Positions 36,531-46,204 are shown, counted from the first letter of the stretch. The stretch: 64,000 nt of DNA from Trichloromonas sp034006665 (GCF_034006665.1 NZ_JAVESI010000005.1:32022-96021), one strand, 5' to 3'. Notes: generated from the letters alone by a model not told the origin. Program-made: numbers and translations.

Positions 36531-36552
36531 TGATCGGTGGAAAGGATGTTTT

Positions 36553-36813
36553 TTAAAGGGCGTTGACCAGTTTTGCCAGGCGGGAAATCTTGCGGCTGGC
36601 GGTCGCCTTGTGGATGACCCCCTTGCTGGCAGCCTTGTCGATGTAGGGCATGGCCTTTTCCATGGCCAGTTTGGCGGCTTCGGCATCGCCGGTGGCAACG
36701 GCTTCGCGTACCTGCTTGACATACGTACGCATGGTCGAACGGATGTGGGTGTTGCGGGCATTGCGAACCGTATTCTGCTTATTTCTCTTCAGTGCGGATT
36801 TGTGGTTGGCCAA
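36553..36813 (-). CDS. rpsT: 30S ribosomal protein S20
   Basis: An 86-residue lysine/arginine-rich helical protein (ANHKSALKRNKQNT opening) that binds 16S rRNA. The start codon is TTG, with CGGAGGA upstream; E. coli rpsT also begins with UUG and is autoregulated, so the weak start may be conserved control. It is divergent from murJ and carries its own near-consensus promoter. Confidence 0.96.
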   Translation of the reverse strand: MANHKSALKRNKQNTVRNARNTHIRSTMRTYVKQVREAVATGDAEAAKLAMEKAMPYIDKAASKGVIHKATASRKISRLAKLVNAL

Positions 36814-36859
36814 GGTTCTATCCTCCGGTGATTGTGATTAATTTTTTTACGACGGCAGT

Positions 36860-36888
36860 TTTATAGCATCACATTAATCGTCCGTCAA
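36860..36888 (-). promoter_or_regulatory. Promoter of rpsT
   Basis: On the minus strand TTGACG (36888-36883), 17-bp spacer, TATAAA (36865-36860), 47 bp before the start codon. The rest of the 250-bp gap to murJ (36889-37066) is AT-rich, with no gene and no promoter I can call with confidence. Confidence 0.8.
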
Positions 36889-37066
36889 GTTAAAAACTCT
36901 CCAATCTGTATTGAATAGTTGTTTAACATCAGCAGCTTAAGGTACTGATTAGCTGAATTAAGATAAAATAATACAAATTTTGCCTAGTTATCTCAAATAC
37001 GCGGGCTAAAGCCATACTCTTTTACCCGCCTGTCGCAAAGCGGCTTGTATCATTTCCGGAGTGGTA

Positions 37067-38635
37067 ATGTCGGAAAGAAAAAACATCACACGGGCAACAG
37101 GAGTGCTGGGTTTGGCTACCGGGCTCAGCCGGATCGCCGGACTGGTCCGGGATATGGTGGTAGCGGGCCTCTTCGGCGCGGGATTCGGCACCGATGCCTT
37201 TTTCGTGGCTTTCACCATTCCCAATCTGCTTCGTCGTTTCTTCGCCGAAGGTTCGCTGACGGCGGCTTTCGTTCCCACGTATTCGCAGATTTATCATCGG
37301 GAGGGGAAAGAGCAGGCCCAGGAGGTGGCTAATATCTGCATGACTTTGCTGGTGCTGGTCATGACCGGCGTGACCCTGCTGGGTATCTGGGGGTCGCCAT
37401 GGCTGGTCGAACTCATCGGCCACGGATTCGGCGCCGTCGAAGGAAAGCTGGAACTGACTGATTTTCTCAATCGCATCATGTTCCCCTATATTTTCTTCGT
37501 CAGTCTGCTGGCTCTGCTGACGGGGATTCTCAACATCATGGGGCATTACTTTGTTCCGGCCGCTTCACCGCTCTTGCTCAATCTCAGTATGATTCTCTGC
37601 GCTCTGTGGTTGCATACCCGATTCGAAGTCGGCATTACCGCTCTGGCCGTTGGGGTGGTGGTCGGCGGCGCGCTGCAGCTGCTCATTCAAGTGCCGGTCG
37701 TGCGGAGTTTCGGGATTCGCCTACGCCCCGATTTCCACTTTGGCCATCCACAGGTGCGACGCATCGCCTGGCTGATGTTGCCGGGTATCGCCGGGGTTGC
37801 CATCTATCAGATCAACGTGGTGGTCTCTCGGCTACTGGCTTCGTTTCTGCCCGAGGGGAGCGTGTCCTTTCTCTATTACGGGCAACGACTTTTCGAATTT
37901 CCTCAGGGGATTTTCATCGTCTCTTTGGCCCAGGCGGTACTCCCCGCCATGAGTCGACAGGTGGGAAGCCGTGACGATCAGGGGTTTCGTGAGTCCCTCC
38001 ACTACGCTCTGATCCTGATTGCCCTGATCACCATCCCCGCGTCGGTCGGCTTGTATCTATGCGCCGAGCCGATGTTAAGTCTTTTTTTCATGAAGGGGGC
38101 TTTTGTGGCGGAAGACGTTAGACAGACCGCCCTGGCCCTGGCCGCTTATGCACCCGGACTCTTTTTCGTCGGCATCAGCCGGGTTGTCGTCCCTGCTTTC
38201 TATGCCCGTCAGGACACTCGGACCCCGGTGTGGATCTCTTTCTGGACGCTGCTGGTGAATGTGACCTTGGGACTTGTGCTGATGCGTCCTTTCGGGCATG
38301 TCGGCTTGGCCGCAGCGCTGACTCTTGCCTCGGTCTTCAATAGCGGTGCGCTGCTCTGGACTTTGCGCCGCAAGTTGGGACCACTGGGTCTGAGGGCGGT
38401 TGTTTCCGCCCTGATGCGTATCCTGCCGGCTACGGTTATCATGGGGGCTGCCGTTTGGGCACTGCTGCGTCTCGTCCCTTGGCTCGAGCCGGGTCGGATT
38501 TGGCTGAAAGGGAGTGTCCTTGGCGGTACAATTGGTTTTGGTTGTCTGCTCTTTGCCTTCGGTTGCATGCTTTTTCGGGTGCCTTTCAGCGAAGAGGCGG
38601 TAAATCTCATCAAGGGAAAGATTCTGAGGCGATGA
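37067..38635 (+). CDS. murJ: Lipid II flippase MurJ
   Basis: Moves lipid II across the inner membrane for peptidoglycan synthesis. About 522 residues, around 14 hydrophobic segments, opening with the family motif LGLATGLSRIAGLVRD and DAFFVAFTIPNLLRRFFAEG, with the conserved arginines. ATG at 37067 has TCCGGAG upstream; the in-frame GTG at 37061 is less well placed. The stop overlaps ogt. Confidence 0.94.
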   Translation: MSERKNITRATGVLGLATGLSRIAGLVRDMVVAGLFGAGFGTDAFFVAFTIPNLLRRFFAEGSLTAAFVPTYSQIYHREGKEQAQEVANICMTLLVLVMTGVTLLGIWGSPWLVELIGHGFGAVEGKLELTDFLNRIMFPYIFFVSLLALLTGILNIMGHYFVPAASPLLLNLSMILCALWLHTRFEVGITALAVGVVVGGALQLLIQVPVVRSFGIRLRPDFHFGHPQVRRIAWLMLPGIAGVAIYQINVVVSRLLASFLPEGSVSFLYYGQRLFEFPQGIFIVSLAQAVLPAMSRQVGSRDDQGFRESLHYALILIALITIPASVGLYLCAEPMLSLFFMKGAFVAEDVRQTALALAAYAPGLFFVGISRVVVPAFYARQDTRTPVWISFWTLLVNVTLGLVLMRPFGHVGLAAALTLASVFNSGALLWTLRRKLGPLGLRAVVSALMRILPATVIMGAAVWALLRLVPWLEPGRIWLKGSVLGGTIGFGCLLFAFGCMLFRVPFSEEAVNLIKGKILRR

Positions 38636-39174
38636 ATTCATCCCACGATGTTCAGGGGTTATCGACTCCCGTCGGTTTTGTCGCGGTCATTGCCGAAGGC
38701 GACCTACTTCGGGAAGTTCTGTTGACGGCGGATGAAGAAGCGGCCCGGTATGAAATCCGGCGAAAATACCCATCTGCCAGTTGGGGCAAGGAGGTCTCGG
38801 CGCTTCGTGCTTGCGACCAACTGCGCGAATTTTTTCTTGGCGAGCGTGGTTTTTTCGATCTGACCTTGGACTGGTCTTGTTTCTCGCCCTTTGCCACCGC
38901 CGTTTTGCGGGAACTGACAAAGATACCCTTGGGCACGACCCTTACCTATGGAGAGCTGGCCCAGTGCGCCGGCTTTCCCGGTCGTGCCCGGGCGGTGGGC
39001 CGGGTCATGGCCGGCAACCCTTATCCTATCGTTCTCCCCTGTCACAGGGTTGTCGGGCGGGATGGGCGCTTGACCGGTTACTCCGGCGGAGACGGCATCC
39101 AAACCAAATCGCGTCTCCTCGAATTTGAGGCTTCCATCAATAAAAATCCGCAGTTGTTCAGGAAAACCCCTTGA
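38632..39174 (+). CDS. ogt: Methylated-DNA-protein cysteine methyltransferase
   Basis: Suicide DNA-repair protein that takes O6-alkyl groups from guanine. The active-site motif PCHRVVGRDG is near residue 139, preceded by GRARAVGRVMAGNP. 180 residues including an N-terminal ribonuclease-like domain. ATG at 38632 overlaps the murJ stop (ATGA). Confidence 0.94.
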   Translation: MNSSHDVQGLSTPVGFVAVIAEGDLLREVLLTADEEAARYEIRRKYPSASWGKEVSALRACDQLREFFLGERGFFDLTLDWSCFSPFATAVLRELTKIPLGTTLTYGELAQCAGFPGRARAVGRVMAGNPYPIVLPCHRVVGRDGRLTGYSGGDGIQTKSRLLEFEASINKNPQLFRKTP

Positions 39175-39200
39175 CAGAAGCGATGAGCGTTTGCTAGAAA
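39171..39200 (+). promoter_or_regulatory. Promoter of tRNA-Val
   Basis: TTGACA (39171-39176), overlapping the ogt stop, 18-bp spacer, TAGAAA (39195-39200); the tRNA begins 18 bases later. Confidence 0.65.
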
Positions 39201-39217
39201 TACGTCGTTTCGGTTGT

Positions 39218-39292
<75 letters not shown>

Positions 39293-39319
39293 TAACCGGC
39301 AACCGAACTGTTCGTGAAC

Positions 39320-39343
39320 GAGGCATCCCCGGATGCCTCTTTT
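39320..39343 (+). terminator. Terminator after tRNA-Val
   Basis: A 9-bp stem GAGGCATCC/GGATGCCTC, loop CC, then TTTT; it lies 18 bases before the thrS start, so it may also act as an attenuator for thrS. Confidence 0.7.
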
Positions 39344-39360
39344 CATTCCTGGAGTAATTG

Positions 39361-41277
39361 ATGAGTCAGGTGCGAATTGAGCTGCCCGATGGTTCCAAGA
39401 AAGAATTCCCAGCCGGCAGCACCCCACTGGACGTGGCCCGTTCCATCGGTGAGGGTCTGGCCCGTCAAGCGGTAGCTGCGAGGGTTGACGGTCATCTTGT
39501 GGATCTGAACAAGGCTTTGGACAGTGATGCCCGGGTCGAATTGGTTACCTTGAATTCTCCGGAGGGGCTGGAGATCTATCGTCATACTACCGCCCATCTG
39601 ATGGCGCATGCGGTGAAAGCCCTCTACGGCGACGACGTTCAGGTGACAATCGGTCCGGCTATTGAAAATGGTTTTTATTACGATTTTTACAGCACCAAGC
39701 AGACCTTTGCGCCGGAGATGTTCGAGACCATCGAGAAGAAGATGGAAGAGTTGGCGGCGGCGGATCTGCCCATTGTCCGTGAAGAACTTCCCCGCGATGA
39801 AGCAATTGAATTGTTTAAAAAAATGGGGGAAAACTACAAAGTCGAGCTGATCGAGGATCTGCCGGACGGAGTGGTCTCCCTCTACCGCCAGGGGGATTTT
39901 GTCGATCTCTGCCGGGGGCCGCATCTGCCTTCCACCAAGTTCATCAAGGCCTTCAAGCTCACTGGTGTGGCGGGTGCTTACTGGCGCGGCAGCGAAAAGA
40001 ACGCTATGCTGCAACGCATCTACGCTACCGCCTTCCCCGACAAGAAAGAGCTGAAAGCCTATCTGGCCCGCCTTGAGGAAGCCCGCAAGCGCGATCATCG
40101 CAAGCTGGGCAAGGAGCTTGATCTCTTTTCCTTCAGCGAGGAAGCCGGGGCGGGACTGGTGATCTGGCATCCGAAGGGTGCCCTGTTGCGTACCCTGATC
40201 GAGGATTTCGAGCGACGCGAGCATCTGCGCCGCGGTTACGATATTGTCATGGGCCCGCAGATCCTCCGCACCGAACTCTGGAAGACTTCCGGACATTACG
40301 AAAACTACCGGGAGAATATGTACTTCACCGAGGTCGACGAGCAGAGCTACGGCATCAAGCCGATGAACTGCCTGGCGCATATGCTTATCTACAAATCGAA
40401 GATGCGCTCCTACCGCGATCTGCCTCTGCGCTACTTCGAACTGGGAACGGTACATCGTCACGAGAAGTCCGGGGTGTTGCACGGTCTTCTGCGGGTGCGC
40501 GGCTTTACCCAGGATGACGCTCATATTCTTTGCACCCCCGAACAACTCGATGGCGAAATCAAAGGCGTGATCAAGTTCGTTCAGGATGTCATGGGTATCT
40601 TCGGTTTCGAGTACGAAATGGAGATTTCCACTCGTCCGGAAAAATCCATCGGCAGCGACGCCGACTGGGAGCGGGCGACCCGAGCCTTGATGGCGGCGCT
40701 GGAGGACTCCGGATTGCCCTTTGAAATCAACGAGGGAGACGGCGCCTTTTACGGTCCGAAGATTGATATCAAGCTCAAGGATGCCCTTGACAGAAGATGG
40801 CAGTGTGCTACAATCCAGTGCGATTTTACCCTGCCTGAGCGCTTCGATCTTACCTATGTCGGCAGCGATGGCGAAAAACATCGGCCGGTCATGGTGCACC
40901 GGGTTATTCTGGGAGCCATCGAGCGGTTCATCGGTGTTCTGATCGAGCATTTCGCCGGCAACTTCCCTCTCTGGATATCCCCGGTACAGGCTGTTATCGT
41001 CAATGTTACCGACAACCAGGCCGATTATGTCGACCGGGTTCGGGAGCAGTTGGCGGCGGCCGGAATCCGGGTGAAGGCCGATCTGCGCAACGAAAAACTC
41101 GGTTTCAAAATCCGTGAAGCGCAGCTTGAGAAGGTTCCCTATATGCTTGTCGTCGGAGATCGGGAGATGCAGGAAGGGCGGCTTGCTCCCCGGGACCGCA
41201 CCGGAAAGAATCTCGAGCCGATGACCCCTGAGGAATTTATCCGTTTCGTTCAGGATGAGTGTCGTCAATATCACTAG
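39361..41277 (+). CDS. thrS: Threonyl-tRNA synthetase
   Basis: Class II synthetase of 638 residues: TGS domain (1-65), editing domain with HTTAHLMAHAVK zinc/editing histidines, catalytic core from about 240 with class II motifs (motif 2 near RYFELGTVHRHEKSG), and a C-terminal anticodon-binding domain. ATG at 39361 after TGGAG. It heads the thrS-infC-rpmI-rplT-pheST-ihfA run. A 643-residue reading frame lies antisense to it and is a coding shadow. Confidence 0.96.
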   Translation: MSQVRIELPDGSKKEFPAGSTPLDVARSIGEGLARQAVAARVDGHLVDLNKALDSDARVELVTLNSPEGLEIYRHTTAHLMAHAVKALYGDDVQVTIGPAIENGFYYDFYSTKQTFAPEMFETIEKKMEELAAADLPIVREELPRDEAIELFKKMGENYKVELIEDLPDGVVSLYRQGDFVDLCRGPHLPSTKFIKAFKLTGVAGAYWRGSEKNAMLQRIYATAFPDKKELKAYLARLEEARKRDHRKLGKELDLFSFSEEAGAGLVIWHPKGALLRTLIEDFERREHLRRGYDIVMGPQILRTELWKTSGHYENYRENMYFTEVDEQSYGIKPMNCLAHMLIYKSKMRSYRDLPLRYFELGTVHRHEKSGVLHGLLRVRGFTQDDAHILCTPEQLDGEIKGVIKFVQDVMGIFGFEYEMEISTRPEKSIGSDADWERATRALMAALEDSGLPFEINEGDGAFYGPKIDIKLKDALDRRWQCATIQCDFTLPERFDLTYVGSDGEKHRPVMVHRVILGAIERFIGVLIEHFAGNFPLWISPVQAVIVNVTDNQADYVDRVREQLAAAGIRVKADLRNEKLGFKIREAQLEKVPYMLVVGDREMQEGRLAPRDRTGKNLEPMTPEEFIRFVQDECRQYH

Positions 41278-41288
41278 GAGGTGATCCC

Positions 41289-41801
41289 ATAGCTAAGCCA
41301 GAAACCAACATCAATCGGGCCATTCGTGCCCGGGAAGTTCGGGTGGTCGACGATGAGGGGGAACAGCTCGGAATTCTGAGTCTGGAAGAAGCCTTGGTCG
41401 CCGCCCAGCAGCGTGGTCTCGACCTGGTCGAGGTTTCCCCCAATGCCGTCCCGCCTGTTTGCCGAATCATGGATTACGGCAAATACAAGTATGAGGCGAG
41501 CAAGAAGGCGGCGGAAGCCAAGAAGAAGACGGCCAAGGTCGAGCTCAAGGAAGTCAAGATGCGCCCCAAGACCGACGAACACGATTTTCAGTTCAAGGTC
41601 AAACATGCGCGCCGTTTCCTTGAGGAAGGGAATAAGGTCAAGGTGACGATCATGTTTCGTGGTCGCGAAGTGACCCATCCCGAATTCGGCCAACGACTCC
41701 TAGAGAAGGTGGCGCAGGAAATTCAGGATATCGGTGCGGTGGAAAGCACCTCACGCTTGATGGGACGCTTCATGTCCATGGTGGTCGCTCCCAAAAAATA
41801 G
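41289..41801 (+). CDS. infC: Translation initiation factor IF-3, apparent AUA start
   Basis: Binds the 30S subunit and rejects wrong start codons. 170 residues: N-domain NRAIRAREVRVV, linker, and C-domain PPVCRIMDYGKYKYE to MVVAPKK. A full-strength AGGAGGTGAT ends 4 bases before an ATA codon at 41289, and the next in-frame ATG is inside the conserved region. The only upstream alternative is a GTG at 41259 inside thrS with no fitting ribosome site. E. coli infC uses AUU, a start IF-3 itself discriminates against, giving autoregulation. AUA here fits the same logic; this is inference from the sequence. Confidence 0.9.
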   Translation: MAKPETNINRAIRAREVRVVDDEGEQLGILSLEEALVAAQQRGLDLVEVSPNAVPPVCRIMDYGKYKYEASKKAAEAKKKTAKVELKEVKMRPKTDEHDFQFKVKHARRFLEEGNKVKVTIMFRGREVTHPEFGQRLLEKVAQEIQDIGAVESTSRLMGRFMSMVVAPKK

Positions 41802-41861
41802 CTGTCCGGATTCGGCGGCATCGGGCCGCGCGGATTCTAAACCATAAAAGGAGATGGGGTC

Positions 41862-42059
41862 ATGCCCAAGATCAAGACTAATCGGGGAGCCGCTAAGCGC
41901 TTCCGCAAGACCGGTGCCGGCAACATCCGGCGCAACAAGGCGTTCACCAGCCACATCCTGACCAAGAAGACCACCAAGCGTAAGCGGGAACTTCGTCAGG
42001 CGACGCTGGTGCACAAGGCTGATGCCGCCAACATCAGTCGTTTGATTCCGTATCTGTAA
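41862..42059 (+). CDS. rpmI: 50S ribosomal protein L35
   Basis: A 65-residue, very basic protein with the usual MPKIKTNRGAAKRFRKTG opening. AAGGAGA upstream of the ATG. It follows infC as in most bacteria. Confidence 0.96.
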   Translation: MPKIKTNRGAAKRFRKTGAGNIRRNKAFTSHILTKKTTKRKRELRQATLVHKADAANISRLIPYL

Positions 42060-42084
42060 AAGGGACCAACCAGGATCGGCTCAA

Positions 42085-42152
42085 GTCCGTGAACTGAGGG
42101 GAAATAGTCTCCCCCTTCAGATCCGGCGGCGGCATTGCCGCTTAATCACAGC
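42085..42152 (+). promoter_or_regulatory. Structured leader between rpmI and rplT
   Basis: The 110-base gap holds two stems: CTGAGGGG...CCCCCTTCAG (around 42095-42121) and GGCGGC...GCCGC (around 42125-42141). L20 represses its own operon in other bacteria by binding an rRNA-like fold, so this may be its target; the fold itself has not been matched to a known L20 leader. Confidence 0.3.
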
Positions 42153-42169
42153 ATTACAAGGAGAAAAAC

Positions 42170-42523
42170 ATGCCGAGAGTAAAACGTGGATTCAAAGCGA
42201 GACGCAGAAGAAACAAGGTTCTCAAGCTGGCCAAAGGGTATCGTGGCGCCAGGAGCAAATTGTTTCGCAGCGCGACGGAGGCCGTTGATCGGGCTCTGAA
42301 CTATGCCTTTCGTGATCGGCGGGTCAAGAAGCGCGATTTCCGTGCGCTCTGGATCGCGCGGATCAACGCTGCAGCCCGGGAGAACGGCGTCTCTTACAGC
42401 CGTCTGGTTCATGGCCTGAAAAAGGCGGAGATCGGCCTCGATCGTAAGGTCCTCGCCCAGCTGGCGGTGACCGATCCGACTGGTTTCAGTGCGGTGGTTG
42501 CCCAAGCCAAAGCCCAGCTTTAA
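42170..42523 (+). CDS. rplT: 50S ribosomal protein L20
   Basis: A 117-residue basic protein: PRVKRGFKARRRRNKVLKLA opening, then RDRRVKKRDFRALWIARINAA. AAGGAG 6 bases upstream. A terminator follows. Confidence 0.97.
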   Translation: MPRVKRGFKARRRRNKVLKLAKGYRGARSKLFRSATEAVDRALNYAFRDRRVKKRDFRALWIARINAAARENGVSYSRLVHGLKKAEIGLDRKVLAQLAVTDPTGFSAVVAQAKAQL

Positions 42524-42540
42524 ATCGAGCGGAAGCGAAA

Positions 42541-42574
42541 AGAGAGATGGGGGTGGCTCCATCTCTCTTTTTTT
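42541..42574 (+). terminator. Intrinsic terminator after rplT
   Basis: A 10-bp stem AGAGAGATGG/CCATCTCTCT with an 8-base loop, followed by a T-run. Confidence 0.85.
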
Positions 42575-42640
42575 CTGAAAAACCGGCGATGGAGGCCCCG
42601 CGAGGCTTCCATCGTTTTTTATAACGGGATCGGGACGGTT

Positions 42641-43657
42641 ATGAAGGAAAAGTTGCAGGCGATGTTGGACGAGGCGCGCCGCGCCGTGGAAGAGGCTGAA
42701 AGCGAAAAGCTTTTGCAGGAAGCGCGGATTGCCTACCTTGGCAAGAAGGGGGAGCTGACTTCGATCATGAAGAGTATGGGGGGGCTTCCCGCCGCCGAGC
42801 GACCGGTGATTGGCGCTTTAGCCAACGAGGTCAAGGAGCAGTTGGAAGCGCTCATCGAATCCCGCCTCGAAACGGTGCGGGCGCAGGATATCGAACGCCG
42901 CCTCAGGGAAGAGCGGATAGATGTCACCCTGCCGGGAAGGAAACGCTTTGCCGGATCTAAGCATCCCATCACCCTGGTGACCGAGGAGATCGTGGAGATC
43001 TTTTCGGCCCTCGGTTTCGGTGTCGCCGAAGGCCCCGAAGTGGAGAAGGATTTTTATAATTTCGAGGCGCTGAATATTCCCAAGGATCATCCCGCCCGAG
43101 ACATGCAGGATACCTTCTACATTTCCGAGGATGTGGTGCTGCGCACGCATACCTCGCCAGTCCAGATCCGCACCATGCTCAAACAGCCGCCGCCGGTACG
43201 GGTTATTGCTCCCGGTACCGTCTACCGCCGCGATTCCGACATCACCCATTCTCCAATGTTTCATCAGATCGAGGGGTTTCTTGTCGATCGGCAAGTTTCT
43301 TTCGGTGATCTCAAAGGAATTCTTACGACCTTCATCAACCGCTTTTTCGGCGCCGGGGTCGGCGTGCGTTTTCGGCCTTCATTTTTCCCTTTTACCGAGC
43401 CGAGCGCCGAAGTCGACATCCAGTGCGTCATCTGCGGCGGCAAGGGCTGCCGAGTGTGCAAACAGTCCGGCTGGCTGGAGATTCTCGGCAGCGGTATGAT
43501 TGATCCCGAAGTCTTCAAATCCGTACATTACGACCCCGAGATTTACAGTGGTTTCGCCTTCGGCATGGGCCTGGAGCGGGTCGCCATGCTCAAATACGGG
43601 GTGAACGATCTGCGACTCTTTTTCGAGAACGATATCCGTTTCTTACGCCAGTTCTAG
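42641..43657 (+). CDS. pheS: Phenylalanyl-tRNA synthetase alpha subunit
   Basis: Catalytic subunit of the heterotetramer. An N-terminal coiled coil (residues 1-80) is followed by class II motif 2 (YRRDSDITHSPMFHQIEG) and motif 3 (GFAFGMGLERVAML). 338 residues. It lies just before pheT. Confidence 0.96.
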   Translation: MKEKLQAMLDEARRAVEEAESEKLLQEARIAYLGKKGELTSIMKSMGGLPAAERPVIGALANEVKEQLEALIESRLETVRAQDIERRLREERIDVTLPGRKRFAGSKHPITLVTEEIVEIFSALGFGVAEGPEVEKDFYNFEALNIPKDHPARDMQDTFYISEDVVLRTHTSPVQIRTMLKQPPPVRVIAPGTVYRRDSDITHSPMFHQIEGFLVDRQVSFGDLKGILTTFINRFFGAGVGVRFRPSFFPFTEPSAEVDIQCVICGGKGCRVCKQSGWLEILGSGMIDPEVFKSVHYDPEIYSGFAFGMGLERVAMLKYGVNDLRLFFENDIRFLRQF

Positions 43658-43714
43658 AAAAGTTACCGTTGATACCTACGTTATCCTGGACCGGCTGATA
43701 AAGGACTTTAGGAA

Positions 43715-46120
43715 ATGATCGTTACCTATAATTGGCTCAAAGAGTATGTCGATTTCGATTTCACCCCGGAAGAACTCGCCCATCGCCTGACCATGGCCGG
43801 ATTAGAGGTCGATGCCCTGGAAAAGATGGGTGCCGGTCTCGACTCGGTGATTGTCGCCCGTCTCGCCAGTGTCGAGGCTCATCCCGAAGCGGACCGTCTG
43901 ACCCTCTGTCAGGTGGAGACTGGTCAAGAAACCGTGCAGGTGGTCTGTGGTGCGAAGAACCACCGCACTGGGGATCTGGTGGCCTTGGCTCAGGTTGGTT
44001 CGATTCTACCCGGGGATTTCGCCATCAAGAAGTCGAAGATTCGCGGTGTCGTATCGATGGGGATGCTCTGTTCGGAAAAGGAGTTGGGCTTGTCCGAAGA
44101 ATCGGCGGGGATCATCATTTTGCCCCCGGGTCTTCCTCTGGGACAACCGGTTTTCGAAGCTCTGGGCCTTAAGGATGTGCGCTTCGAACTGGGACTGACG
44201 CCGAACCGTCCCGACTGCCTGAGTGTTGTCGGCGTGGCCCGGGAAGTAGCCGCGATGGCAGGCCGTCCGCTTAAGCGCCCGGCTCCGCGGGTGATCGAGG
44301 AGGGATCTTCGATAGAAACGGCAACTTCCGTGACCATCGATGATCCGCAACGCTGCCCGCGTTATGCTGCCCGTCTCATCAAAGGAGTCAAGATCGGCCC
44401 CTCGCCGGAATGGATGATCCGCCGTCTTGAATCCGTCGGTATGCGCTCGATCAACAACGTGGTCGATGTCACCAATTTCGTGCTGCTGGAACTGGGCCAT
44501 CCCCTGCATGCCTTCGATTTCAACCTCCTCAGGGAAGGGCGCATTGTTGTGAAATCAGCCGGGGAGGGGGAGGTGTTCACCACCCTCGACAGTCAGTCCA
44601 GGGAACTCAAGGCCGCCGACCTGACGATCTGTGACGGGCAGGGGGCCGTGGCCCTAGCCGGCATCATGGGTGGGGAGAATTCCGAGATCAAGTCGGAAAC
44701 GACCGACGTTCTTCTGGAAAGCGCCTATTTTGATCCGACCACCATTCGCCGCACCAGCAAGCGTCTCGGGATTCATACGGAATCCTCTCACCGCTTTGAA
44801 CGCGGTGCCGATGTCGACATGGTTCCCCTGGCTCTTGATCGGGCAGCCGCCCTGATTCAGGAACTGGCCGGAGGTACCGTCGCGCGCGGACGGATCGATG
44901 TTTATCCCCGGGTTTTGCCGAAAATCACTCTTCCTCTGGCGGTTGCTAGGGTAAATGCCGTTCTCGGACTGGAGCTTACGGCCGCGACCCTCAAGGAACT
45001 TCTTGAGGCCATCGGCTTTGTCGCCCGGATCGAGGGACATCAGGGGTTGCGCGTCGAGGTTCCTTCCTTCCGCCCGGATGTAGAGCGGGAGATCGACCTG
45101 ATCGAAGAGATCGCCCGACTTAACGGTTACGACCGCATTCCTGTGACCATGCCGAACGGCACCCTGGTCAGCCATCAGACTTCCCCCCATCTTCAGCAGG
45201 TGCGGCGGGTGCGTGATTATCTCGTGGGGGCCGGTTTCTCTGAGATGATCAACTACTCCTTCATCGCTGAAAGCGCTTGGGATCGCATCGGTCTCACGAG
45301 CGATGATTCTCGGCGCAAGACGGTGAAAGTTCTCAACCCTCTCACCGAAGAGCAGGCGGTCATGCGTACGTCACTAGTACCCAGCGTGTTGACCAGCGTC
45401 GCCGGCAATCTCGCCTACCGCAACAGTGATCCCCGGCTCTTCGAGTTGCGACCGGTATTCCAAGTGGTGGATCATCAGGAACTTCCCCATGAGCCCCTGC
45501 GTCTGACCGTCGCTTTCTGTGGCCGGCGCGCGCCGGAAGGCTGGGCCCAGGAGCGTGACCAAGTCGATTTTTATGATCTCAAGGGGCTCGCCGAAGGGCT
45601 TCTCGGGCTCTTTGCGCTTCCCGAACCCACCTGGGATCCCCATTTTTGGGAGCCGTATCTGCATCCAGGAAAATCCTGCGCCCTACGTTGCGACGGTGCG
45701 CTCCTTGGCTCCCTGGGGGAGGTTCATCCTTCGGTGCTGCGGGAGTTCGATATCGATGAACCGGTTTATCTGCTCGATCTCGATCTGGCAACCCTCTTTC
45801 AGCAGGCCTTGGGGCATCCCGGTTTCCGGCCTCTTTCCCGTTATCCCGATGTCTATCGCGACAGCGCCTTCCTCGTTGACGAAGAGATCCCTGCCGCGCA
45901 GGTCTTTTCCGTTCTCGGCGAAATCAAAAATAAAAGCATCGAGGAAATTACGCTCTTTGACGTCTACCGTGGGGCGGGAGTCCCGGCGGGGAAGAAGAGT
46001 CTGGCCATTCGTGTGCGCTACCGTTCCCTTGAAAAAACCTTGACCGACGAGGAAATTCAGGGTATCCACGGCAAGCTTGTGCGTACCCTCGAGAAAAATC
46101 TCGGCGCTGAGATCCGCTGA
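43715..46120 (+). CDS. pheT: Phenylalanyl-tRNA synthetase beta subunit
   Basis: 801 residues: N-terminal EMAP-like tRNA-binding domain (about 40-150), B3/B4 editing domain, B5 DNA-binding-like domain, an inactive class II core, and a C-terminal ferredoxin-fold anticodon-binding domain (SRYPDVYRDSAFLVDEEI to the end). ATG at 43715 after AGGAC. No truncation. Confidence 0.96.
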   Translation: MIVTYNWLKEYVDFDFTPEELAHRLTMAGLEVDALEKMGAGLDSVIVARLASVEAHPEADRLTLCQVETGQETVQVVCGAKNHRTGDLVALAQVGSILPGDFAIKKSKIRGVVSMGMLCSEKELGLSEESAGIIILPPGLPLGQPVFEALGLKDVRFELGLTPNRPDCLSVVGVAREVAAMAGRPLKRPAPRVIEEGSSIETATSVTIDDPQRCPRYAARLIKGVKIGPSPEWMIRRLESVGMRSINNVVDVTNFVLLELGHPLHAFDFNLLREGRIVVKSAGEGEVFTTLDSQSRELKAADLTICDGQGAVALAGIMGGENSEIKSETTDVLLESAYFDPTTIRRTSKRLGIHTESSHRFERGADVDMVPLALDRAAALIQELAGGTVARGRIDVYPRVLPKITLPLAVARVNAVLGLELTAATLKELLEAIGFVARIEGHQGLRVEVPSFRPDVEREIDLIEEIARLNGYDRIPVTMPNGTLVSHQTSPHLQQVRRVRDYLVGAGFSEMINYSFIAESAWDRIGLTSDDSRRKTVKVLNPLTEEQAVMRTSLVPSVLTSVAGNLAYRNSDPRLFELRPVFQVVDHQELPHEPLRLTVAFCGRRAPEGWAQERDQVDFYDLKGLAEGLLGLFALPEPTWDPHFWEPYLHPGKSCALRCDGALLGSLGEVHPSVLREFDIDEPVYLLDLDLATLFQQALGHPGFRPLSRYPDVYRDSAFLVDEEIPAAQVFSVLGEIKNKSIEEITLFDVYRGAGVPAGKKSLAIRVRYRSLEKTLTDEEIQGIHGKLVRTLEKNLGAEIR

Positions 46121-46204
46121 AAAAAGCGGTTGCCTCGCCTCGGAGGCTGTGTTATAAAAGTCCGTAAATTCAAGGACCTGTGTAAATTTTTACGCGGAGG
46201 AGTT

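Noticed and set aside
39343..41274. 643-residue open frame antisense to thrS
   Set aside because: It mirrors thrS over its whole length, has no family features and no ribosome site; GC-rich coding DNA often leaves such frames open.
41259..41288. GTG at 41259 as infC start
   Set aside because: It lies within the thrS end, has no suitable ribosome site and adds residues not seen in IF-3; the perfect site points to ATA at 41289.
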